From positions 1-14,181 of the forward strand of contig DAOWFD010000374.1 in NCBI GenBank assembly GCA_030638185.1: a stretch of 14,181 nucleotides of DNA, read 5' to 3'. Made by a program: the position numbers and the translations under genes. The notes under the pieces were generated by a model, which was given only the letters and a program-made list of their open reading frames with translations, was not told where the DNA came from and made no database searches. Positions 7,655-14,181 of this stretch are shown piece after piece; the first letter of the stretch is position 1, and each line of letters begins with the position of its first letter. This DNA is from Candidatus Aegiribacteria sp. (lineage in GTDB: Bacteria > Fermentibacterota > Fermentibacteria > Fermentibacterales > JCC-6).

Positions 7655-7830
7655 ATTAATATTGATGTTAAATACTTTATGTCAGGCATCTATTTTTTGC
7701 AGCTTCAAACTGGAGATAGTACTATTTCAAAGAAATTTTTACTGATGGAATAAAGGCGGAAATTGAACTTTCCTCCCGCTGCAGAAGACAAGTGTGGGCT
7801 GTGATATATTTCTGATTGGTGATAATTGAG

Positions 7831-7846
7831 AATTGTATTGACAATT
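7831..7846. promoter_or_regulatory. Inverted repeat over the -35 of the AAA ATPase promoter
   Basis: AATTGT-ATTG-ACAATT is a perfect inverted repeat with 6-bp arms and overlaps TTGACA. It could be an operator or simply AT-rich chance; no regulator gene adjoins it. Confidence 0.35.
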
Positions 7847-7866
7847 TACACTCTTTGAAGTACTTT
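7838..7866 (+). promoter_or_regulatory. Promoter of the AAA ATPase, apparently leaderless
   Basis: TTGACA (7838-7843), a 17-nt spacer and TACTTT (7861-7866) form a plausible sigma-70-type promoter. The ATG at 7873 is only 7 nt after the -10, exactly where transcription should begin, and no Shine-Dalgarno sequence precedes it. Confidence 0.5.
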
Positions 7867-7872
7867 TCAATC

Positions 7873-9033
7873 ATGATTAAAAGGCATATATCCAAAACAG
7901 TCAAAGAACTGGCCAAAGGTTATCCGGCAATTGCTATCACCGGACCGCGTCAATCAGGAAAAACAACCCTGGCCAAAATGCTGTTCCCGAATAAAGCATA
8001 CGTGTCTCTTGAAGATCCGGATATTCTGATGCTGGCTCGCGAGGATCCCCGAAAATTCCTGCATGTTCATGAGAAAGGTGCAATCCTCGACGAGGTGCAG
8101 CGCTGTCCGGAACTCTTCTCCTATCTGCAGGGCGTTCTGGATGGGAGTACTCAGATGGGCCGTTTCATTCTCACGGGATCACAGCAGTTCGGCTTTCACT
8201 CCGGAATAACACAATCTCTCGCGGGAAGGGTTGCACTTGTTCAACTGCTGCCTTTCACGTATGGAGAGGTGTATTCTAACCTCCAGGCCCTTGATCCGGT
8301 AATGTACAGAGGGTTGTACCCCCCTATTCACGACCGCAATCTAAATCCGTCAACCTGGTTTTCGAATTACATGAACACCTATATTGAGCGAGATGTTCGT
8401 CAGATGCTGAACATTCGGGATCTCAGAACATTTCAAAGATTTGTGCGCCTGTGCGCCGGCAGAACCGGACAGCTACTTAATTTATCCGGGTTGGCAACAG
8501 ATGCCGGCATTACGCACAACACCGCAAAAGCCTGGCTTTCGATACTTGAGACAAGCTATCTGGTTTTTCTGCTTCAGCCGCATTTCCGCAATTTCAACAA
8601 ACGCATTACAAAATCACCAAAGCTCTACTTCTACGATTCCGGACTTGCCGCCTGGCTTCTGAATATCAGGGAAGTCGAACAGCTGGAATCCCATCCCCTC
8701 AGAGGAAATCTGTTCGAAAGCTGGGTTATCAGTGAATTCGTAAAAATGCAGTTCAATATGGGATTTCAATCAAATATGTATTTCTGGCGTGATCATAAAG
8801 GTCATGAGGTGGATGTTCTTTTCGATAAATCAGACAAATTGATTCCACTTGAAATCAAATCCGGTCAGACTCTGAACAGCGATTTCTTCAGAGGATTGGA
8901 TTTCTGGCAAAAGTGCAGCGGAATTGGAAATGAGGATTCCTGGCTGGTATATGGTGGAGAGAAGGCACAATTCAGGCAGAATACCAGAGTGATCAGCTGG
9001 ATGGATCTTCACGAGCTGAAAGAATATCTTTAG
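7873..9033 (+). CDS. AAA ATPase with DUF4143 (PD-(D/E)XK-like) C-terminus
   Basis: The product is 386 residues from ATG 7873. It has the layout of the DUF4143/AAA_14 group: N-terminal P-loop GPRQSGKT (24-31), Walker B AILDEVQ with D73-E74, a sensor-like FILTGSQQF (98-106), then a winged-helix-type region (LSGLATDAGITHNTAKAWL), and C-terminal DUF4143 with GNLFESWVISEF, HEVDVLF (D314) and PLEIKSG (E327, K329), the D...ExK pattern of restriction-endonuclease-like folds. This family is widespread, often strain-specific, of unknown function, and frequently found beside toxin-antitoxin genes. A longer form from TTG 7816 or GTG 7819 adds 19 or 18 residues not resembling the family N-terminus and would begin upstream of the promoter, so ATG 7873 is preferred. 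Confidence 0.88.
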   Translation: MIKRHISKTVKELAKGYPAIAITGPRQSGKTTLAKMLFPNKAYVSLEDPDILMLAREDPRKFLHVHEKGAILDEVQRCPELFSYLQGVLDGSTQMGRFILTGSQQFGFHSGITQSLAGRVALVQLLPFTYGEVYSNLQALDPVMYRGLYPPIHDRNLNPSTWFSNYMNTYIERDVRQMLNIRDLRTFQRFVRLCAGRTGQLLNLSGLATDAGITHNTAKAWLSILETSYLVFLLQPHFRNFNKRITKSPKLYFYDSGLAAWLLNIREVEQLESHPLRGNLFESWVISEFVKMQFNMGFQSNMYFWRDHKGHEVDVLFDKSDKLIPLEIKSGQTLNSDFFRGLDFWQKCSGIGNEDSWLVYGGEKAQFRQNTRVISWMDLHELKEYL

Positions 9034-9068
9034 CACGCCCGATGGATTTTGTAAATGTGGGACGTCCC
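9034..9068. other. 35-bp gap between convergent genes with a 10-bp palindrome
   Basis: GGGACGTCCC (9059-9068) is a perfect 10-bp palindrome directly abutting the stop of the minus-strand gene. As RNA it could form only a 3-bp stem with a 4-nt loop, and no T-tract follows on either side, so no intrinsic terminator is visible although two converging transcripts end here. Confidence 0.5.
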
Positions 9069-9851
9069 CTAGATGAAGTCTGATAAGTACATTATTGAGT
9101 TAAATAATGCTGCGTTTGGTTTGTGACCTGCTATTGTCTCTGCCAGTTCGATTAAAGTCCTGGCCTGAAAACCAAGATCCCTTCTCTCATCCCTGTCTTC
9201 ACTGGATTCAGCCTTCCTCACAAGAAACTTCGCCCGTCCCGTAAGGACACCTATCTGTGCCGCGTCATCAAGCATCATATCCGATGCCCCTGCAAGAAGC
9301 GCCCCGCCTTGGGAAGCGAACCTGGCAAGCTGACCGCTGTACAGTTCCGACAGAGACCGACCATCAGGGACTTCCGTTTCTACTCCATCTGCTCGATCGA
9401 CTTCCATGGATAATCCTGCCAGCATCCCACGAGCTCCCATAGCTTTAACAGCTTCCGAAACCAGCCTTGAGGAATGCATCCCGCCGTTATCTGCAAGATA
9501 TTCAATAGCGAGCGCAATAAGACCGTCACCGGCCAGTATTGCCAGGGTGTCATCCCTCTCATCCAGCAATTGCGGCAGTTTATCAAAAACTCCGGTAAAA
9601 CCGTTTACTTCAAGATGAACAGTAATGCCTGCACGAAGCATGAGAGCGGCAATTGCGGCAGGCATACCTGAATACTCGGTAGAGCCGCACCACTTGGAAG
9701 AAGCGCATGCAAGAAGACTCAATTCAAGATTGTAATTATGCGCGATACATGAATGCAGGGCATTCTGAAAAGCTCCGGGCATCTTCCGTGCAGATATACT
9801 GATAACTGAATGAGCGGTTTCTACAAGTTCCTGCTTGAGCTTATCCAGCAT
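9069..9851 (-). CDS. Polyprenyl-synthase-like protein without catalytic aspartate motifs
   Basis: The product is 260 residues, all-helical in pattern. Several landmarks of trans-isoprenyl diphosphate synthases appear in order: LAGDGLIALAIEYLAD (106-121, as AGDALLTLAFELL), GARGMLAGLSMEVD (139-152, as GAxGMVGGQxxDL), SQGGALLAGAS (180-190) and a C-terminal LF.SIMYLSDFI helix. The catalytic parts are missing: the first DDxxD position reads VHLEVNG (78-84), the second DDxxD after GVLTGRAKFL is replaced by VRKAESSED, the KT pair near 172 is SG, and the N-terminal GGKRxRP site is absent. I infer a pseudo-prenyltransferase with a binding, regulatory or scaffold role. The start ATG 9851 lies 2 nt after the cdaA stop, so they are one operon. 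Its weak Shine-Dalgarno suggests coupling. The family assignment rests on motif order, read by eye. Confidence 0.65.
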   Translation of the reverse strand: MLDKLKQELVETAHSVISISARKMPGAFQNALHSCIAHNYNLELSLLACASSKWCGSTEYSGMPAAIAALMLRAGITVHLEVNGFTGVFDKLPQLLDERDDTLAILAGDGLIALAIEYLADNGGMHSSRLVSEAVKAMGARGMLAGLSMEVDRADGVETEVPDGRSLSELYSGQLARFASQGGALLAGASDMMLDDAAQIGVLTGRAKFLVRKAESSEDRDERRDLGFQARTLIELAETIAGHKPNAALFNSIMYLSDFI

Positions 9852-9853
9852 GG

Positions 9854-10666
9854 TTACTTGTTTTCTCTTTCCGAAGTAAGCTCTACCAGTCTTTTCCCGA
9901 ACTCATCCAGTACAATGGCTTCTTCGAGAATTCCGTCATGGGCAATACTGAAATTACCCGTTTCCTCACTTACAACAACAGCGATAGCATCGGAAACCTC
10001 GGTTACTCCAATGGCCGCTCTGTGACGGGTTCCAAGGGTCGGTCTGGGTTTGTTCACCCTGGATCTTCCAAAGAACGTTTTACGTGAAAGAGGAAGGATT
10101 GCCCTGGCTCCTACAATACGTCCGTTACTTATAATGATAGCACCGTCATGGAGAACTCCCGGGGGTTGAAGGAGCGAGGCAACGACAGCAGGGTTGATCT
10201 TGAGCTTGTCGAGTATGACAGGATCACCGTAGATACTTTCAAGAGATTCCTCTCTTTCCACTACAAAGAGCCCTCCAATCCGGAGCTTTCTTAAAAGAAC
10301 ACAGGTTTCAATAAGGGACTCAATCTCGCTCCGCTCAATAATGTCAGCACGGCCGTAGAATCTTCTCAGATTGCGGCCCATTGTACCTAGCAAATCCTTG
10401 ATCTCTTCATGGAAAATAACCACCACGGCTATAAACAGAATCGGTGTCAGATTCTGAAGCAGGTAGTTGATTGTAAAGAACCCCAGTTGCCCAAGAATGT
10501 TCGCTAACAGAATGATGATCATGAACATCAGAATTACAGGCATTGCAGGAGTCCTCCAGAGGTACTTCAGCAGCATTCTTACAATGATGGCGATAATAAC
10601 GATGTTCGCCAGCTGCGCAATCCAGAAGCCGCTGATGATGGAGTGTCCCAATGGCTGTATCATCAT
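9854..10666 (-). CDS. cdaA: Membrane diadenylate cyclase (c-di-AMP synthase)
   Basis: The product is 270 residues. Three hydrophobic segments (about 14-31, 42-60, 66-86) precede a cytosolic DisA_N domain with the two signature motifs LHDGAIII (DGA 174-176) and GTRHRAAIG (212-220), plus VSEETGNFSIA. It joins two ATP into c-di-AMP, which in other bacteria controls potassium and osmolyte transport and cell-wall homeostasis. There are roughly seven more residues between LPLS and GTRHR than in Firmicute CdaA, as judged by eye. The start ATG 10666 overlaps the folP stop by 4 nt (ATGA). In many bacteria cdaA is followed by ybbR/cdaR and glmM; here the next gene is the prenyl-synthase-like protein. 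Confidence 0.93.
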   Translation of the reverse strand: MMIQPLGHSIISGFWIAQLANIVIIAIIVRMLLKYLWRTPAMPVILMFMIIILLANILGQLGFFTINYLLQNLTPILFIAVVVIFHEEIKDLLGTMGRNLRRFYGRADIIERSEIESLIETCVLLRKLRIGGLFVVEREESLESIYGDPVILDKLKINPAVVASLLQPPGVLHDGAIIISNGRIVGARAILPLSRKTFFGRSRVNKPRPTLGTRHRAAIGVTEVSDAIAVVVSEETGNFSIAHDGILEEAIVLDEFGKRLVELTSERENK

Positions 10667-11859
10667 ATTCTCTGTCCAAACTCCCTCGAGATTTTAAGAA
10701 CCTGCAACGTTCCCTCAACGTCATGAACCCTCACGATATCCGCAAAGTTAGAAGATAGTGCAGTTACGGCGTGGGTACCAGCTTCAAGTGCAGAGGGCTT
10801 CTCGATTCCGGTCAGCATACCGAGAAAACTCTTTCGAGAGTGCCCGAGAAGAACTCTGCAGCCAAGCCATTTGAATTCTGCCAGTCTGGAGATAAGTTGT
10901 ATATTATCCTTCAGTTTTTTACCGAAGCCTATGCCTGGATCAACAAAAATACGCTCTCTTGAGATTCCCGACTCAGCCGCTACTGTGATTCTCTTCTGAA
11001 AAAATGTGTAGATTTCTTCCACCACATCAGTATATCTCGGGTTATTCTGCATAGTCTCAGGTTTTCCCTGCATATGCATCAGAACCACCGGGACATTAGC
11101 ATTCGCTACTACTTCCGGCATTGCCGGGTCGGACATGGCAGTTACATCGTTTATCATCTCAGCCCCCGCCGAAAGAACGGCATCCGCTACCTCCGCGCTG
11201 GCTGTATCAACGGAGATAACGGCCCTGCAGTCACCTGAAAACCTTTTAAGTATGGGAAGCAGTCGTTCAAGCTGAATGGCAGGAGGTACGGGCAGTGAAC
11301 CGGGTCTGGTGGACTCCGCCCCGATATCTATTATATCCGCTCCCTGACTCGTCATTGATCTTGCATGTTCAACCGCTGCCTCGGTATCCAGAAAGTTCCC
11401 TCCATCGCTGAAAGAATCGGAGGTTACATTCAGAATGCCCATTACCAATGGGCGTCTGCTGAAATCAAGTACTTTGCCACAAGTCAGGATCTTTTGCGGC
11501 AGAAAGGGAAAACCTTTAAGTGCAATTCTGAGTTCAAGTGCAAGCTCCGGGAGTCCAAACGGCTGTCCGATAAGCGATTCGCATCCCTGCAATAACTGTT
11601 TAGTTGTCCCAACGATCAGTGCCCTGGTCTCACTTGCTTTGCCGGAAACCGTCTTTCTGGATACAATGGCGTCCGCTCCTCCGGAAAGCATGCATTGCTT
11701 AAGAATATTCGCCGCAGTTACGGACAATAACCCTGTGGAGAAAACGGATACTCTGCATTTCACGGAAAGCCTGTTCCAGGTAACTGGATCCGCGCCGATG
11801 AAGACCAGTTCTCTGCGCCATTGATCATCGCTGGAGATATGGAGTTTCCTGATTCTCAT
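10663..11859 (-). CDS. folP: Dihydropteroate synthase with N-terminal extension
   Basis: The product is 398 residues. The catalytic TIM-barrel part starts near residue 126 and shows GILNVTSDSFSDGG (141-154), GADIIDIGAESTRPG (173-187), ISVDT, MINDVTAM, VLMHMQGKPETM, FVDPGIGFGK, LLGHSRKSFLG and the C-terminal RVHDV. It condenses the pterin pyrophosphate with p-aminobenzoate in folate synthesis. The first 125 residues (with AANILKQCMLSGGADAIVSR and LIGQPFGLPEL) are not part of the minimal enzyme of about 280 residues; a similar leader occurs in DHPS of some anaerobes and its role is unclear. Start ATG 11859 overlaps the folE stop by one base (TGATG). A plain FolP would not need the extension, so it may help dimerisation or contact another protein. 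Confidence 0.95.
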   Translation of the reverse strand: MRIRKLHISSDDQWRRELVFIGADPVTWNRLSVKCRVSVFSTGLLSVTAANILKQCMLSGGADAIVSRKTVSGKASETRALIVGTTKQLLQGCESLIGQPFGLPELALELRIALKGFPFLPQKILTCGKVLDFSRRPLVMGILNVTSDSFSDGGNFLDTEAAVEHARSMTSQGADIIDIGAESTRPGSLPVPPAIQLERLLPILKRFSGDCRAVISVDTASAEVADAVLSAGAEMINDVTAMSDPAMPEVVANANVPVVLMHMQGKPETMQNNPRYTDVVEEIYTFFQKRITVAAESGISRERIFVDPGIGFGKKLKDNIQLISRLAEFKWLGCRVLLGHSRKSFLGMLTGIEKPSALEAGTHAVTALSSNFADIVRVHDVEGTLQVLKISREFGQRI

Positions 11860-12431
11860 CAGGTGACTCTTATCGCTCTTCCAATAAGGGAAAGCGCTTC
11901 GGTCCTTGTTTCAAGCTTCTTAAGGTAACCACGCATGGCTGATGTGACTATTCTTGAATCGCGTTTCTTGACGCCACGCATGGCAAGGCACATATGCTCA
12001 GCTTCCATTACGACCATAACGCCCTTAGCAGACAGTTCGGTCATCAGTCTATCCGCTATTTCGGTTGTAAGCCTCTCCTGAATTGTCGGCCTGGCCGCCA
12101 TCGTTTCAACCATCTCAACAATAGATGACAAACCTGCTATGCGATCGTTCGCAGGGAGATAGATAACATCACACCTGCCTATATAGGGAAGAAGATGATG
12201 CTCACACATGGATGAAAAACTGATGTCCTTTACGATGATCATTTCGTTCTGCCCTTTACAGGACATGGTCTTGACAGGCTTTAACTCCTCGGGGTTCAGG
12301 CCTCGGTACAACTCGGCCATTGAAATGGATACGCGGTACGGAGTCTCCTTCAGACCTTCTCTGTCAGGATCCTCCCCCACTCCCTCCAGCATCAGCCTCA
12401 CTCCCCGTTCTATTTTCTTCAGATCCATCAT
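11859..12431 (-). CDS. folE: GTP cyclohydrolase I
   Basis: The product is 190 residues from ATG 12431, a normal FolE length. Zinc and catalytic landmarks are present: SSMCEHHLLPY (first Cys and His pair), PTIQERLTTEIADRL, and EAEHMCLAMRGVKK with the second Cys. It makes dihydroneopterin triphosphate from GTP, the first step of folate or pterin synthesis. Start choice: the longest frame begins at 12467 but has no ribosome site there; ATG 12431 has AGGAAG (12441-12446) at 9 nt and the next in-frame ATG is 12428. Either way the gene begins inside the 3' end of ftsH in another frame (68 nt overlap). It is the second gene of the ftsH-folE-folP-cdaA operon. Confidence 0.92.
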   Translation of the reverse strand: MMDLKKIERGVRLMLEGVGEDPDREGLKETPYRVSISMAELYRGLNPEELKPVKTMSCKGQNEMIIVKDISFSSMCEHHLLPYIGRCDVIYLPANDRIAGLSSIVEMVETMAARPTIQERLTTEIADRLMTELSAKGVMVVMEAEHMCLAMRGVKKRDSRIVTSAMRGYLKKLETRTEALSLIGRAIRVT

Positions 12432-14181
12432 TTTCACGAACTTCCTGTTCTTGTTCAAGATCATCATTGGAAGAATCGGCTGTTTCCCGGATCTCTGAAA
12501 TGGGCAGAAGGGAGAGCATAGGACCCATATCAGGGCGTAGTTCCCGGAATATGGTATTTATCTCATCGCTTGAAATCGTTTCCTTTTCCAGGAGCTGTTC
12601 AGCTATTCTTTCTACAATGTCCCGGTTATCATTCAGTATTTCAAGAGCAATAATGTATGCTTCCTCAATGATCCTCTTGATTTCTGCATCTATCACTCTG
12701 GCTGTATTCTCACTGTAATCCCTGGTCTTGTTAAATTCCCTTCCAAGGAAGATCAAGTCTCCCGTTTCTCCGTGTGTGACGGGACCGAGTTTCTCGCTCA
12801 TTCCCCATTCACAGACCATTTTCCTCGCAAGTTCGGTTGCCTTTCCCAGATCATTCGCTGCACCGGTACTCAAAGTATCAAGGAAGAGGTTTTCAGAAGC
12901 CCTGCCCCCCATCAGTGTGGCGAGCATACTGACAAGTTTCTTTTCGGTATAGGTATATCGGTCATCGGAGGGAAGAAAACTGGTTACACCCATGGCCATT
13001 CCCCTGGGAACTATAGTGATCTTGTGTATTGGATCCGATTCAGGGACAAATATGCCCACCACCCCATGACCGCTCTCATGGTAGGCGGTACACTTCTTCT
13101 GATCGGGGCTGATAACGATACTCTTACGTTCCAGCCCGAGTATGATACGGTCAATTGCATAGTCGAAATCTTCCTGTTCAACTTTCTTTGCACCTCGTCT
13201 TGCCGCCCTTAGAGCTGCCTCATTGGCCAGGCTTTCAAGGTCGGCACCGCTGAAACCGGGAGTACTCCTTGCAACTTTTTCAAGACTAACGTTTTCATTA
13301 ACCGGCATTTTGCGTGTGTGTACTTTCAGTATGGCCTCCCGGCCCTTTACATCAGGCATACTCACGACAATCCGCCGGTCGAATCTCCCCGGCCGCATAA
13401 GTGCCGGATCAAGAACATCGGGACGGTTTGTGGCTGCCATAACTATTACTCCGGCATTCTCCTCGAAGCCGTCCATTTCTACAAGAAGAGCATTGAGGGT
13501 CTGTTCCCTTTCATCGTGCCCCCCTCCGAGCCCGGCTCCCCGGTGTCTTCCTACCGCATCTATCTCATCGATGAAAATAATGCAGGGTGCCTTGGATTTT
13601 CCCTGTATAAAAAGATCTCTTACCCTGCTGGCACCTACTCCCACGAACATTTCTACAAAATCGGAGCCGCTCATTGAATAGAATGGAACCTTTGCTTCCC
13701 CCGCAACCGCTTTCGCCAGGAGAGTTTTACCTGTTCCAGGCCTTCCGACAAGCAGTACGCCCTTGGGAACCTTTCCACCCAGACGACGGAACTTATCAGG
13801 CTTGTTGAGGAATTCAATTACTTCCTGCAGTTCGGCCTTTGCCTCATCCGCTCCGGCCACATCCTCAAACGTAACCTGAGGCTTGTCGCTGGAAAAGAGC
13901 CTGGCTCTGCTTTTACCGAATGAGAACGCCTTGCCGCCCCCTCCAGCCCTTCTCATGAAATAGATAAAGAAACCGATCAGAAGCAGGAATGGAATGAAAG
14001 AGAGTATCTGTGCAAGCAGTTCGTTTGGCGGTTTGGCTGTTACGAGAACGTTATGAGAAGCCAGTGAATCAAGTACTCCGGTATTCTCAAAAGGAATGAA
14101 GCTGGTGAAGCTGCTGTATTCAACCCCATCGATAAGCACAGGAAAAGAGAATTCCCCTTTAATGTGCCCGCCGGTTTCTAT
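12364..14181 (-). CDS. ftsH: ATP-dependent zinc metalloprotease FtsH (5' end cut)
   Basis: The window shows 605 residues; the frame is open to the right edge, so the start and first membrane helix lie outside. The GTG at 14139 is internal, because the 14 codons before it are in frame and fit the FtsH periplasmic domain. Parts seen: end of periplasmic domain, second transmembrane helix (LLAQILSFIPFLLLIGFFIYF), AAA module with Walker A GRPGTGKT (position 2 is Arg where most FtsH have Pro), FVGVGASRVRD pore loop, IIFIDEIDA Walker B, RPGRFDRR arginine fingers, then HESGHG zinc site with the D of AANDLGKATELA as third ligand. The C-terminal tail after PISEIRETAD is acidic and Gly/Ser-rich. It degrades membrane and soluble proteins in the inner membrane. 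Confidence 0.96.
   Translation of the reverse strand: METGGHIKGEFSFPVLIDGVEYSSFTSFIPFENTGVLDSLASHNVLVTAKPPNELLAQILSFIPFLLLIGFFIYFMRRAGGGGKAFSFGKSRARLFSSDKPQVTFEDVAGADEAKAELQEVIEFLNKPDKFRRLGGKVPKGVLLVGRPGTGKTLLAKAVAGEAKVPFYSMSGSDFVEMFVGVGASRVRDLFIQGKSKAPCIIFIDEIDAVGRHRGAGLGGGHDEREQTLNALLVEMDGFEENAGVIVMAATNRPDVLDPALMRPGRFDRRIVVSMPDVKGREAILKVHTRKMPVNENVSLEKVARSTPGFSGADLESLANEAALRAARRGAKKVEQEDFDYAIDRIILGLERKSIVISPDQKKCTAYHESGHGVVGIFVPESDPIHKITIVPRGMAMGVTSFLPSDDRYTYTEKKLVSMLATLMGGRASENLFLDTLSTGAANDLGKATELARKMVCEWGMSEKLGPVTHGETGDLIFLGREFNKTRDYSENTARVIDAEIKRIIEEAYIIALEILNDNRDIVERIAEQLLEKETISSDEINTIFRELRPDMGPMLSLLPISEIRETADSSNDDLEQEQEVRENDGSEENRTGSEADAGGSGGGS

Larger units (their letters stand above)
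7462..7872. other. Non-coding spacer of about 410 bp, hairpin-rich
   Basis: No gene is supported here on either strand: frames open for 50 codons or more lack a credible start and ribosome site. The left part (7462-7660) has three stem-forming inverted repeats; the right part (about 7660-7872) is AT-rich and ends in a promoter. The minus strand between 7440 and 7675 has a fairly long stop-free frame (with LKQPLFCLDNPGHLRIEFPD) that has no start codon near its beginning; it could be a decayed coding remnant, but I do not recognise it. No terminal repeats or transposase remnants were identified. Confidence 0.55.

Noticed and set aside
7600..7680. attC-like recombination site (GTTAAAT at 7667-7673 fits the GTTRRRY core)
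   Set aside because: No matching RYYYAAC half-site exists upstream and no integrase is present, so the core match is most likely chance.
7722..7916. 64-residue minus-strand frame at the start of the AAA ATPase gene
   Set aside because: It covers the promoter and N-terminus of a well supported gene, with no ribosome site or recognisable family.
14137..14139. GTG as the start of ftsH
   Set aside because: The 14 codons to the window edge are in frame and fit the FtsH periplasmic domain; the first membrane helix is missing, so the true start is outside.
1..14181. CRISPR array, prophage, insertion sequence or tRNA/rRNA gene
   Set aside because: No regularly spaced repeats, transposase, integrase or phage structural genes, or RNA-gene signatures were found on reading both strands.

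Overview
The window is a gene-dense stretch of a bacterial chromosome. It looks like a Gram-negative-type bacterium of an uncultivated or FCB-like lineage. The evidence is indirect: signal-peptide M16 zinc proteases beside a lipobox protein, an ftsH-folE-folP-cdaA cluster, a FolP with the N-terminal extension known from some deep lineages, and moderate base composition with clear Shine-Dalgarno sites. No rRNA or tRNA is present, so the taxonomy cannot be fixed from this window.

Layout. (A) 1-2852, minus strand: an operon of an HxxEH M16 protease (1539-2852), an M16 homologue without the zinc motif (235-1539), and the start of a lipoprotein that runs off the left edge (1-224). (B) 2853-2982: a 130-bp divergent control region. 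(C) 2983-6710, plus strand: a purine/deoxyadenosine-deaminase-like amidohydrolase overlapped by priA (replication restart helicase). (D) 6711-9033, plus strand: an accessory segment with a FitA/VapB-VapC type toxin-antitoxin pair, about 410 bp of non-coding, hairpin-rich, partly AT-rich DNA, and a stand-alone AAA ATPase with a DUF4143/PD-(D/E)XK C-terminus. (E) 9069-14181, minus strand: a tightly packed operon read as ftsH (5' end cut by the window edge), folE, folP, cdaA and a polyprenyl-synthase-like protein that has lost the catalytic aspartate motifs.

How the genes work together. Operon E joins membrane proteolysis (FtsH), two steps of folate/pterin synthesis (FolE, FolP) and c-di-AMP synthesis (CdaA) through overlapping junctions. 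Its last gene is not the usual CdaA regulator CdaR/YbbR but an apparent pseudo-prenyltransferase. Operon A resembles the heterodimeric M16 arrangement in which one subunit carries zinc and the other shapes the chamber. Segment D sits between housekeeping genes and looks like an insertion hot spot. No transposase, integrase, CRISPR array or phage gene was seen.

The observations most worth following up are the degenerate prenyl-synthase homologue fused into the c-di-AMP/folate/FtsH operon, the 68-nt out-of-frame ftsH/folE overlap, the palindrome over the toxin-antitoxin promoter, the apparently leaderless promoter of the AAA ATPase, and the hairpin-rich spacer at 7462-7872.
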